Positions 8,789-16,710 of a DNA stretch of 64,000 nucleotides are shown here, one piece after another (positions within the stretch are counted from its first letter, which is position 1; each line of letters starts with the position of its first letter). Where the stretch lies: positions 1-64,000 of the forward strand of contig CAZCTN010000006.1 in assembly GCA_964501655.1 (NCBI GenBank), written 5' to 3'. The notes below the pieces were generated by a model that ran no database searches, was not told the origin of the DNA, and was given only the letters and a program-made list of their open reading frames with translations. A program made the position numbers and the translations under genes. Source of the DNA: JAAYJK01 sp964501655. GTDB taxonomy: Bacteria; Bacillota; Syntrophomonadia; Syntrophomonadales; Syntrophomonadaceae.

Positions 8789-9468
8789 AAAACAACAACC
8801 TGAAAGAACTCAGCCGCAGATGGTTTACCGAATCCTGCCGGCAGCGTTATTCATATTCTTTCACCTGGCTGGGGCGGCCTGTAATACAGTATCCCCAGGA
8901 TATGGTGGCAATTCAGGAAATCATCTGGCGGGTAAAACCTGACTTAATAATCGAAACCGGTATCGCCCACGGCGGTTCGCTGATATTTTATGCTTCCATG
9001 CTGGAACTCATAGGGGGAGATAGAGAAGTTCTCGGCATCGACATAGACATTCGCGAACACAACCGGATCGAAATAGAAGATCATCTCATGTATAAAAGAA
9101 TAAGCATGCTGGAGGGTTCATCCACTGACGAACACATTATAGAAGAAGTTCGGCATATCGCCGCAAGCAAAAGCCGAGTTCTGGTAGCCCTGGATTCCCT
9201 TCACACTCACGAACATGTTTTAAGAGAATTGGAATTATATTCGCCCCTGGTTACTAAAGGCAGCTATCTGCTGGTTTTCGATACGGTAATCGAAGATTTG
9301 CCGGAAGACCTTTTCCCTGACCGGCCCTGGGGAAAAGACAATAACCCCAAAACAGCGGTAAGGGAATTTTTAATGAAGAATAACCGTTTTGTGCCAGACC
9401 GGACTTTTCAAAACAAACTGTTTATTACCGCGGCTCCAGACGGGTATTTGAAATGCATTAAGGAGTGA
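8785..9468 (+). CDS. CmcI-like (cephalosporin hydroxylase family) methyltransferase
   Basis: 227 residues with the CmcI/rhamnosyl O-methyltransferase pattern. DLIIETGIAHGGSLIFYASM is the SAM motif, followed by VLGIDIDIR, LEGSSTDEHI, ALDSLHTHEHVLRELELYSP (putative metal-binding Asp/His) and GSYLLVFDTVIEDLP. Family members are O-methyltransferases or hydroxylase-associated proteins, and in polysaccharide loci they usually methylate sugar hydroxyls. It overlaps the acyltransferase stop by 4 bases, so it belongs to the same pathway. Substrate unknown. Confidence 0.78.
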   Translation: MKNNNLKELSRRWFTESCRQRYSYSFTWLGRPVIQYPQDMVAIQEIIWRVKPDLIIETGIAHGGSLIFYASMLELIGGDREVLGIDIDIREHNRIEIEDHLMYKRISMLEGSSTDEHIIEEVRHIAASKSRVLVALDSLHTHEHVLRELELYSPLVTKGSYLLVFDTVIEDLPEDLFPDRPWGKDNNPKTAVREFLMKNNRFVPDRTFQNKLFITAAPDGYLKCIKE

Positions 9469-9475
9469 GTCAAGC

Positions 9476-10618
9476 ATGACACCGGAAAATATCCCAGTGG
9501 CCGGGCCCTGGATCACAGATAAGGAAATAGCCTATGTTAACGATGCCGTTGCTAATGGGTGGTATGAAAACAGCTATAAATACCAGCAGTTGTTCGAACA
9601 GGCATTTGCCAGTTATATTGGAGTAAAATATGCCATTGCTTTGCCTTCCTGTACCTCTGCCATACACCTGGCACTTCTGGCCCTGGGAATAGGGCCGGGC
9701 GACGAAGTTATTGTCCCTGATATTACCTGGATAGCAACTGCCGCTCCCATTACTTATGTTGGGGCCACACCGGTATTCGCTGATATTGATGAAAAAACCT
9801 GGTGTATATCGGCTGAATCGCTGCGGGATTGCATTACTCCCCAAACCCGGGCCGTTATCCCGGTAGACCTGTATGGCAACTTGGCCAATATGGATAAAAT
9901 CTTATCTATTACCCGCCATTATGACCTGGCAGTTATTGAAGATGCTGCTCAAGCAGCAGGTTCAGAATACAAGGGCAAGAAAGCGGGCAGCTTTGGGGAT
10001 ACCGGGGTTTTCAGTTTTCATGGTTCCAAAACCATGACTACCGGCGAAGGGGGGATGCTGCTTACCAACAGCCCCGAGATTCATGAACGCTGCCGGGTTC
10101 TTATGGACCATGGGCGCCTGTCCGAGGGCCGAATGTTCTGGAATGTGGAGATAGCTTACAAGTATAAAATGAGCAATCTGCAAGCGGCTCTGGGTTTGGC
10201 CCAATTGGAAAGAATTAATGAACTGCTGGAAAGAAAACGGCAAATATTTGAATGGTACCGGGAGGAACTATATGAGCTTGATGTATCCCTAAATAATCCG
10301 GGGGAGAATGTGAGCAGTGCCTATTGGATGGTGACGGTCATATTAAAACCGGCCGCAAATATGGATAAACAGGGATTACTGGCGCTAATGAGCCATAAGC
10401 AGATAAGCTGTCGGCCTTTTTTTTACCCTTTAAGTATGCTTCCTGCCTTCTGCCACTGCCGGGAAGCGCAAACAGCAGCTAAACGCAACCTGGTCAGTTA
10501 CCGTCTGTCACCCTGGGGCATAAACCTACCCAGTGGATTCAATATGAACCGGGAGAAAGTCAGCCATGTTTGTAATGCCTTAAAATCAATTCTCACCGGC
10601 AGTAAGGAGGCAGGATAA
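9476..10618 (+). CDS. DegT/DnrJ/EryC1/StrS sugar aminotransferase
   Basis: 380 residues, PLP-dependent fold type I. PSCTSAIHLALLALGIGPGD and DEVIVPDITWIATAAP form the cofactor-phosphate region. AVIEDAAQAAGSEYKG holds Asp156, which binds the pyridine nitrogen. FSFHGSKTMTTGEGGML holds Lys185, the internal aldimine lysine. Perosamine-synthetase-like members aminate the C-4 keto group of nucleotide sugars. Here it may convert the CDP-4-keto product to a 4-amino sugar that the PglD-like enzyme then acylates. Start ATG 9476 follows AAGGAGTGAGTCAAGC. Confidence 0.88.
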   Translation: MTPENIPVAGPWITDKEIAYVNDAVANGWYENSYKYQQLFEQAFASYIGVKYAIALPSCTSAIHLALLALGIGPGDEVIVPDITWIATAAPITYVGATPVFADIDEKTWCISAESLRDCITPQTRAVIPVDLYGNLANMDKILSITRHYDLAVIEDAAQAAGSEYKGKKAGSFGDTGVFSFHGSKTMTTGEGGMLLTNSPEIHERCRVLMDHGRLSEGRMFWNVEIAYKYKMSNLQAALGLAQLERINELLERKRQIFEWYREELYELDVSLNNPGENVSSAYWMVTVILKPAANMDKQGLLALMSHKQISCRPFFYPLSMLPAFCHCREAQTAAKRNLVSYRLSPWGINLPSGFNMNREKVSHVCNALKSILTGSKEAG

Positions 10619-11491
10619 TTGTCTGCACCCCTGGCAACCATTCTAATCCCTACCTACAATCGTCCCAGGCATCTGAAGCGATTACTTGATTACCTGGAAA
10701 GTAATTTTGACCTGGAGCAGATTAAGCTACTGGTGTTGGACGGCTCAACTGCTAACACAGCTGCCAACCGGGAAGCCTGCCTTAATCACGAAGCAGAATA
10801 CCACGACTATGGTCCGGATACTCCATTACTGACCAGATGGCTGGATGGTATTAAACTGACCCAAACCGAATGGGTGTCTTTTTTGGCCGATGATGACATT
10901 TTACAACCCGAAGGATATGGGGCAGCTCTGGACTTTTTACAAAACCATCCCGATTATGCTGCCGCTCATGGCAGCTACATCTGGTTTAAGGAGGTGGAAG
11001 ACGAAAAGACTCTAATCTACCCAGGATACCAGACCTTTTCCATTGAGGATGATTTGGCGCTAAAAAGACTTTTTGCCTTCTTAACCAATTATTACCCTAT
11101 AACATATGCGGTTTATAGAACCCCAATATTAAAAACAGCCTACGAGCAAACCATATCCAGACTGAATTCAGACAGCTTTCACTTTACCGAACTCTTGAGC
11201 GGATGCCTGCCGGTAGTTTTGGGGAAGATTAAAAAAATTGACTGCAGTTATTATGGAAGAAACCTGGGGCCATCATCTCCTCGCCCGGCACTCAAATATT
11301 CTCAATTATTGTTTTCGGAAAACTTTTATCCGGCCTATGCGCAGATCAAGACCTCATTAAAAGCATTCATCACTGACAGCGTCAATGCATCTGTCCTGGA
11401 TGAAGCTATAGATCTATGTTTTGGCGCCTATTATGGAAAGCTGCTGAACCAGCGTTTGCTTTCCCGTTATTTTCAACATCTGGTGGGATAA
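10619..11491 (+). CDS. GT2-like glycosyltransferase (TIGR00180-type)
   Basis: A TTG start at 10619 directly follows the previous TAA and is backed by AAGGAGG (10604-10610). The 290-residue protein has the GT-A fold pattern ATILIPTYNRPRHLKRLLDY, LLVLDGST, and WVSFLADDDILQPEGY with the DXD-type metal site. The C-terminus is helical with several Tyr-rich segments. It probably transfers one of the activated sugars made by the operon. Acceptor and linkage cannot be inferred. No transmembrane segments are evident, so it acts in the cytoplasm. Confidence 0.78.
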   Translation: MSAPLATILIPTYNRPRHLKRLLDYLESNFDLEQIKLLVLDGSTANTAANREACLNHEAEYHDYGPDTPLLTRWLDGIKLTQTEWVSFLADDDILQPEGYGAALDFLQNHPDYAAAHGSYIWFKEVEDEKTLIYPGYQTFSIEDDLALKRLFAFLTNYYPITYAVYRTPILKTAYEQTISRLNSDSFHFTELLSGCLPVVLGKIKKIDCSYYGRNLGPSSPRPALKYSQLLFSENFYPAYAQIKTSLKAFITDSVNASVLDEAIDLCFGAYYGKLLNQRLLSRYFQHLVG

Positions 11492-11611
11492 AATATCCCG
11501 GGTGGCAGCTGAAATTATATTTTCTTGGCGTCAGCCATATTACAGCGTGGCAAGTAACAGCAAGGCCCACAGCCCATAGTATATAGTACCGGATTTAACA
11601 GGTGATTAAAC

Positions 11612-14002
11612 TTGAACAGTACAGGGGGGCTTAACATTTTTGAAAAAAACATGCAGCTTTTAAGAGTTCACTTTCCGTCCTTGTGGAGTAAAATACAGGA
11701 TATGGAAAGCAGCTTAGAGCGAAAATTAATTAAAGTGGATACTTCCGGAGAGCAGGTTAATCTCCTGCTGCGCAGAAATAAGCAAAAGATATATTTACAT
11801 GACCGTGATAATCCGGTGGCTGAAGCAGAGGATCTAATCCGAGAGCAGCTGGATATAGAAACTCAATCCGACGTACTATTTTATGGAATCGGGCTAGCTT
11901 ACCATATCCAGGCCTTTCAACGCCAATATCCCGGAGCCATGTTTTCTATCTATGAACCGGTGCCGGAAATATTTTTTAGATTCCTGGAACAAGCAGATCT
12001 AAGCAGCCTTAATCTCTCGTCAATAAAATACCTGTTTCTTGAAGATTCACCAGCCTACGCAGAGAACGTGGTCCGGGAATTCGTAGGACAGATGCGGGAT
12101 TCAGTATGCGTAATCGATTTACCGGCCTATAAGGATGCCTTTGCCAAGCAATACCGTAATTTTTTTAATTCCTTTGAGTTGGCCATTAATGAACGTCGCA
12201 GCTTGATTAATACCACCTCGGCTTTTGAAAAAATCTGGACTGTAAACAGTATGCTTAACCTGGGCCAGGTTCTGTCTACACCCAATCTGCTGCTGGCCAA
12301 GGGTAATGCTTTTAGAGGTTTACCGGCCATCCTAATAGGCGCAGGTCCTTCCCTGGATGAAGAAATAGAAAACCTGCGTGTCATCAAAGATAATGGCCTG
12401 GCCTATATTTTTTCCGCCGGAGCGGCTATTAACACCTTGGTAGACTGCCAGGTGCTTCCCCACGCAGCCTGCACTTATGATCCCACGGAAAAAAACCAGC
12501 TGGTATTTAAAAAACTGATAGATAAAGGTCTTGCCCATATCCCGTTGATTTTTGGCAGCAGTGTGGGATATACCACCCTGGCCCAGTACCCTGGGCCTAA
12601 GTACCATATGCTGACTACCCCGGATAAAATAGGGCCATTTTATCTTAAGTCAGGCCTGGAAGAGAAACTGCCGACCGTCAGCGATGCTCCATCCATTGCC
12701 GCGGTGACCCTGCAAATGTTGATCCAGCTTGGTTTTAATCCCATTATACTGGTGGGAATAAATCTGGCTTATAAGGATAACAAACAACATGCCGCTGGGT
12801 TAGACTACAGTCAGGCGACGGTAAACAGCCGGCAATTGGATCTGGCCTTGAGGGTGGAAGATGTCCACGGCGATATAACACTGACCAACCCTACCTATAA
12901 TCGGATGCGGGCACAAATGGAGCTATACACCAGTATATATCGGGATACTGCCATAATTAACGCTACCCGGGGGGGAGCTCGGATAAAGGGCACGACTTAT
13001 CAAGCTCTGGATGAACTTATTGGCAGCAGATTGAAGGAACCTGTATACCAGGAAGATTGGCTCAGTATTGCGGGATTCGAATACGATCTCAAACATTTGG
13101 TAAATCGGTACTTGAAGATGAAAAAATCCCGTGAAGAGCTGGACTCCTTGCTGGGCAGCCTGCATACATTTCTATACAAAATAAAGCAGCAGGCCGAAGA
13201 AGAAAAATTCAGAAATATGGAATATATGTATGCAGCCATGGATAATGTATTTAATCAGCTGCAAGCAAACCATTTCTTCAAAAACGTGGTCATGCCTATG
13301 AACCAGCTGGCCTTGGAAGTACTGCAAAGAGCCGAAATTAATATCCACCGGGAAAATAATAATTACAAGCAAGCCATGATGACCGTATCGGAATATCGGG
13401 AATATATATACAGCTGTGAAAATGATATTCAAATGATAAATCCAGCTTATCAGCTCATGAATACTGCTATGGAGAGTTTTATAAAGCAGCAGATAAAAAA
13501 CCGGGCCAGTAAAATCAAAATCCTGATAACAGATAGTGAAGGCATCTTAACCGACGGGACCTGGCTTTGTTCCCGCCGGGGGATAGAAAGAGTAAAACTG
13601 AACCTGCGGGATCACACCGCAGTAAAGAAACTGGAGCAAAAGGGAATTAAGACCGTTATACTTACCCGCTTCCCCCGTCAGCGCACAGAAACAATTGGCA
13701 AACTGCTGAATATAAAAGATTTATATACCGTGGCAGAAAGTAAATTCCAGCAAATAGAAAATATATGTATGGAAATGGAACTAGGCTTGGAACAGGCTGC
13801 ATGCGTGCTGGAAGATCAACGGGATGTGGAATTGGCAGGAAAGCTGGGACTCACTTTTGGGGTCAATGATGCCTCCCAGTCAGTAACAGCTGCTGTGGAT
13901 TATGTTTGCACACTTAAAGGGGGCCAAGGGGTACTGCAAGAGGTGGCCGGAGTGCTGCTGGGAGAAGACTTTAACTTGCCGGGTACCGTAATACGTCCCT
14001 GA
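11612..14002 (+). CDS. Maf-family (DUF115) glycosyltransferase fused to KdsC-like HAD domain
   Basis: A 796-residue protein. After an N-terminal domain, the DUF115/MAF_flag10 core (about residues 215-420) has GLPAILIGAGPSLDEEIENL, FSAGAAINTLVDCQVLPHA and GFNPIILVGINLAYKDN. Maf proteins attach pseudaminic or legionaminic acid to flagellin. From residue 634 a KdsC-like HAD domain follows: ILITDSEGILTDG with Asp641 and Glu643 where phosphatases have Asp-X-Asp, VILTR, LEDQRDVELAGKLGL and TLKGGQGVLQEVAGVLL. The fusion is unusual. The TTG start (11612) has AGGTGA 6 bases upstream. It lies 120 bp after the glycosyltransferase, so is probably co-transcribed. Confidence 0.82.
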   Translation: MNSTGGLNIFEKNMQLLRVHFPSLWSKIQDMESSLERKLIKVDTSGEQVNLLLRRNKQKIYLHDRDNPVAEAEDLIREQLDIETQSDVLFYGIGLAYHIQAFQRQYPGAMFSIYEPVPEIFFRFLEQADLSSLNLSSIKYLFLEDSPAYAENVVREFVGQMRDSVCVIDLPAYKDAFAKQYRNFFNSFELAINERRSLINTTSAFEKIWTVNSMLNLGQVLSTPNLLLAKGNAFRGLPAILIGAGPSLDEEIENLRVIKDNGLAYIFSAGAAINTLVDCQVLPHAACTYDPTEKNQLVFKKLIDKGLAHIPLIFGSSVGYTTLAQYPGPKYHMLTTPDKIGPFYLKSGLEEKLPTVSDAPSIAAVTLQMLIQLGFNPIILVGINLAYKDNKQHAAGLDYSQATVNSRQLDLALRVEDVHGDITLTNPTYNRMRAQMELYTSIYRDTAIINATRGGARIKGTTYQALDELIGSRLKEPVYQEDWLSIAGFEYDLKHLVNRYLKMKKSREELDSLLGSLHTFLYKIKQQAEEEKFRNMEYMYAAMDNVFNQLQANHFFKNVVMPMNQLALEVLQRAEINIHRENNNYKQAMMTVSEYREYIYSCENDIQMINPAYQLMNTAMESFIKQQIKNRASKIKILITDSEGILTDGTWLCSRRGIERVKLNLRDHTAVKKLEQKGIKTVILTRFPRQRTETIGKLLNIKDLYTVAESKFQQIENICMEMELGLEQAACVLEDQRDVELAGKLGLTFGVNDASQSVTAAVDYVCTLKGGQGVLQEVAGVLLGEDFNLPGTVIRP

Positions 14003-14075
14003 GCAGTAAACTATTAGAAGGGTCAGAAGGCAGGTATTTCACCGGCCTCCAATCTGTTAATCAGGTCAATCTATG

Positions 14076-14191
14076 GGTTATTGTTCAAACGCCGTTCAAT
14101 CAACGTACTCTGTACGGGGACATTCCTTGCCCGCAGGCAAGGTGGCCCCCATGCATCATCCCGTTTCAATCACGGCGTTTGGCCAATAACC
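14076..14191. repeat. long imperfect palindrome (REP/MITE-like)
   Basis: Arms 14076-14094 (GGTTATTGTTCAAACGCCG) and 14173-14191 (CGGCGTTTGGCCAATAACC) are 19 bases with two mismatches. Between them sits a perfect 7-bp hairpin, CCTTGCC-CGCA-GGCAAGG, flanked by GGGGACA and TGGCCCC, which can extend the stem. It lies between the Maf gene and the convergent DUF6385 gene. It could be a REP-type element or an insertion remnant, and could also act as a bidirectional terminator, though no T-run is attached. Confidence 0.6.
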
Positions 14192-14258
14192 TGATCTTCA
14201 CCTTGTTTACTCGCTCTGACAGCATATCTGAGAAACTGAGATCACCGCTTTGGTGCTG

Positions 14259-14909
14259 TTAAGCTTTTTGCCCCTGGAAATACCAGTGTAAAGTACTATC
14301 TACTCCGCCGGAAACAGCAACAGCTATCCTGGCATATTTCAAAAAGGTGCTGGACACAAAATATTTCCAGCCGCCGCTGGCTATAGTATGGAAGGAATCA
14401 TTTTCATCGTACCAATCATTTCCACTGCCGGTAGCACTTATTTCCAGTTTAACCTGGGTAGTTCCGCTTCCAGATACCTTGTTAACAGAATAGGTCCAAT
14501 CTTTATAATCCATAACATTCCATATAGCGGTACCGGAGTTGACTCCACTATCAAAAGTAATTGTTGTGCCTGAATCCATGGTAACCATATCCTGGGTGAC
14601 AATTAAGGCTCCGCTGGCCATCTGCAGACTGGTTAATACTCCGCTCTGCTTGGCGTAAAGAGCGGTGGCAAGTGCCCCGCTATCCATCTGCAGCGGCACC
14701 ATGGCGCCACTCTCCAATGCATATGGTTTCACTACCAGGCCGCCGCTGGACATCTGCAGCGGCACCCCTACACCACTGGATTCTGCCAGCGGTTTAACTA
14801 CCAGAGCACCGCTGTCCATCTGCATCGGGGTTGCAGTACCGCTTTGGGAAGCATATACTTTGGTTCTTAAATTCTCTGCAACATCCTGAAACACTTTATA
14901 GTTTGGCAT
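14259..14909 (-). CDS. DUF6385-family repeat protein
   Basis: 216 residues from ATG 14909 (GAGAGGAG eight bases upstream; a GTG nine bases earlier is less likely). The N-terminal half consists of about four 22-residue repeats built on a 'PLQM-x-SGAL-VVKP-x-A-x-x-SG' pattern. The C-terminal half is a beta-rich domain ending TLHWYFQGQKA. This is the DUF6385 family seen in spore-forming Clostridia. Function unknown; the regular repeats suggest a surface, spore or fibre-like structural protein. No signal peptide. Confidence 0.7.
   Translation of the reverse strand: MPNYKVFQDVAENLRTKVYASQSGTATPMQMDSGALVVKPLAESSGVGVPLQMSSGGLVVKPYALESGAMVPLQMDSGALATALYAKQSGVLTSLQMASGALIVTQDMVTMDSGTTITFDSGVNSGTAIWNVMDYKDWTYSVNKVSGSGTTQVKLEISATGSGNDWYDENDSFHTIASGGWKYFVSSTFLKYARIAVAVSGGVDSTLHWYFQGQKA
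14607..14860 (-). repeat. in-gene 66-bp tandem repeats
   Basis: About four copies of a 66-bp unit encode the 22-residue DUF6385 repeats. The copies share AGCGGCACC and CATCTGCAG blocks on the + strand, such as CCGCTGTCCATCTGC and CCGCTGGACATCTGC. They differ at many third positions, so they are old rather than freshly amplified. Confidence 0.6.
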
Positions 14910-15070
14910 ATTATTCACTCCTCTCTATTCAAGCTTCTATATATCATATGAAATCATTCAAAATACAGTTAATGCAATTTAAGCCATTATCGTCCAATCA
15001 ACTTTCCATCCGAATCACAATCCTCTGGTCGGGAAGAATATAAACAGGTTGCACGAACGGGGGTATACTA

Positions 15071-15883
15071 TTGACTGCCTGCGGAAGCCGCGTAATAAGT
15101 GCTAACACTTTATTCCATTTTACCGACAGTTTTGAAAAACTGGCCGGCATTTGCAGTCATGATTTTTATCCCTGCTACTGCCTGGAAGATCAGAGCTATC
15201 TGGTGCCGGATCACCTGCCTCAATATGCGGCCATCCCTATGGTCTGTTTTTGCGATGTTCCCCTGTCCCAGATTAATTACCACACTGCAACCTATGGATA
15301 CTACTGTATAGGTTTGGCCAAGGAATGGGGGCAGAAAAACGGGATTAATCCCATCATGTACTCGCTGCCCAATTCCTATTCCACCCTTCTGCTGAAACAG
15401 AGCTTTGGGGAATTATACCCCTTAAACCCTGAATTGGTGCTGTATAAAGCTGAGCAACCGGATCTAACTGCCCGTAATGTTGCAACTATGCTTTATTCCT
15501 TTTTCACTTTCTTGAAACCCTATGAAGGAGAGGTCTGGAAAAACGGTCGTCATATTAAGAAGAGGGTGAGATTTTATGATGAAAGGGAATGGAGGTACGT
15601 TCCGGCCCTGGACCGGCTCAATCATTTGGGTCTGATCCCGGTAATGAGCCAGGAACAATATAACGATAAGAGGGTTCGGAACCGCTGCAATGAATTACTG
15701 CAAGAGTCTTTCCCTTTAAATTTTTCGGCTCGGGATGTTAAATATATCATTGTAAAAGAAGAAAATGAAGTTTTAGAAATGGCCGGGAAAATAGAGAGCC
15801 TAAAGTCCAGATATGCAAATGGAGAAATAAAATTGCTTACTACTCGAATAATTTCCATGCAGCAGATCCTGGAAGACTTCTGA
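15071..15883 (+). CDS. AbiGi-family abortive-infection protein (orphan)
   Basis: 270 residues. ANTLFHFTDSFEKLAGI, FYPCYCLED, IPMVCFCDVPLSQINYH, YGYYCIGLAKEWG and YDEREWRYVPAL are the conserved blocks of the AbiGi family, the antitoxin-like half of the lactococcal AbiG phage-exclusion system. The expected AbiGii partner is not present on either side: the next 126 bases are empty and then a response regulator runs the other way. The TTG start has GGGGG 7 bases upstream; there is no early ATG. It may work alone or be a remnant. Solitary relatives exist in other genomes as far as I know. Confidence 0.72.
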   Translation: MTACGSRVISANTLFHFTDSFEKLAGICSHDFYPCYCLEDQSYLVPDHLPQYAAIPMVCFCDVPLSQINYHTATYGYYCIGLAKEWGQKNGINPIMYSLPNSYSTLLLKQSFGELYPLNPELVLYKAEQPDLTARNVATMLYSFFTFLKPYEGEVWKNGRHIKKRVRFYDEREWRYVPALDRLNHLGLIPVMSQEQYNDKRVRNRCNELLQESFPLNFSARDVKYIIVKEENEVLEMAGKIESLKSRYANGEIKLLTTRIISMQQILEDF

Positions 15884-16009
15884 TTATTTACAGTCCTTAC
15901 CTTATTTTTATTTCCTGGTTAAAGTTATTGATTTTCCGCTATTTTGTTAGAATCAGAGTCCTTCTCAGCCGCGAATTTTACTGAAAATGATTTAAAGAAC
16001 CTTGACTCA

Positions 16010-16696
16010 TTATGAATTAAACCGGTATCCGCTCCCCCACAGGGTTTCTATATAGGCTGGATGGGCCGGGTCTGCTTCCATTTTTTTGCGTATTTTTTGA
16101 ATATGTACGGCAACCGTAGCGGTGTCTCCATATTGCTCTTCACCCCATATGGCACCGTAAAGGTGTTCCTTGCTGAAGACTATGTTGGGATTGGAAGCCA
16201 GAAAGAGCAATAATTCATATTCCCTGGCAGTCATCCTTACATCTTTACCTTTTACAGATACTTTACGTGAGGCGGTATTTATCTCTAAAGCTCCATGGCT
16301 GATTATTTCCAGGCTGCTCTTGCTGCCCCTGAGCCGTTCATATCTGCTTATATGTGATTTTATCCGGGCAATCAGTTCCGCCAGGCTAAAAGGCTTGGTC
16401 ATATAGTCGTCGGCGCCAAAACCCAACCCTCTAATCTTATCGATATCTTCACTGCGGGCCGAAACGATTATTAACGGTATTTCCATCTTTTTTCGTATTC
16501 CTTGAATTACTTCAAAGCCATTTTTCCCGGGCAGCATTAAATCCACAATGACCAGATCATAGCTGCCATTAACTGCTTTTTGCAAACCCAGCTCTCCATC
16601 CTGAACGATATCCACTCCGTACCCGCTCATCTGCAGATAATCCCGCTGCAGTTCTGCTATATCCAGATCATCTTCTATCACCAGAATTCGTTTCAT
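16010..16696 (-). CDS. OmpR/PhoB-family response regulator
   Basis: 228 residues. The receiver domain begins MKRILVIEDDLDIAELQRDY with the acidic pair, the phospho-acceptor Asp in YDLVIVDLMLPGKNGFEV (about residue 53), IIVSARS and the conserved Lys in DDYMTKPFSLAEL. The C-terminal winged helix has LTAREYELLLFLASNPN-like spacing and ends ETLWGSGYRF. It lies 14 bases downstream of its kinase gene, so kinase comes first in the operon, which is the less common order. Confidence 0.95.
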   Translation of the reverse strand: MKRILVIEDDLDIAELQRDYLQMSGYGVDIVQDGELGLQKAVNGSYDLVIVDLMLPGKNGFEVIQGIRKKMEIPLIIVSARSEDIDKIRGLGFGADDYMTKPFSLAELIARIKSHISRYERLRGSKSSLEIISHGALEINTASRKVSVKGKDVRMTAREYELLLFLASNPNIVFSKEHLYGAIWGEEQYGDTATVAVHIQKIRKKMEADPAHPAYIETLWGSGYRFNS

Positions 16697-16710
16697 ACGA
16701 TCCTGCTCCT

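Noticed and set aside
14600..14860. Regularly spaced repeats resembling a CRISPR array.
   Set aside because: The repeats are 66-bp, divergent, and stay in frame within the DUF6385 protein; there are no conserved repeat/spacer units or cas genes.
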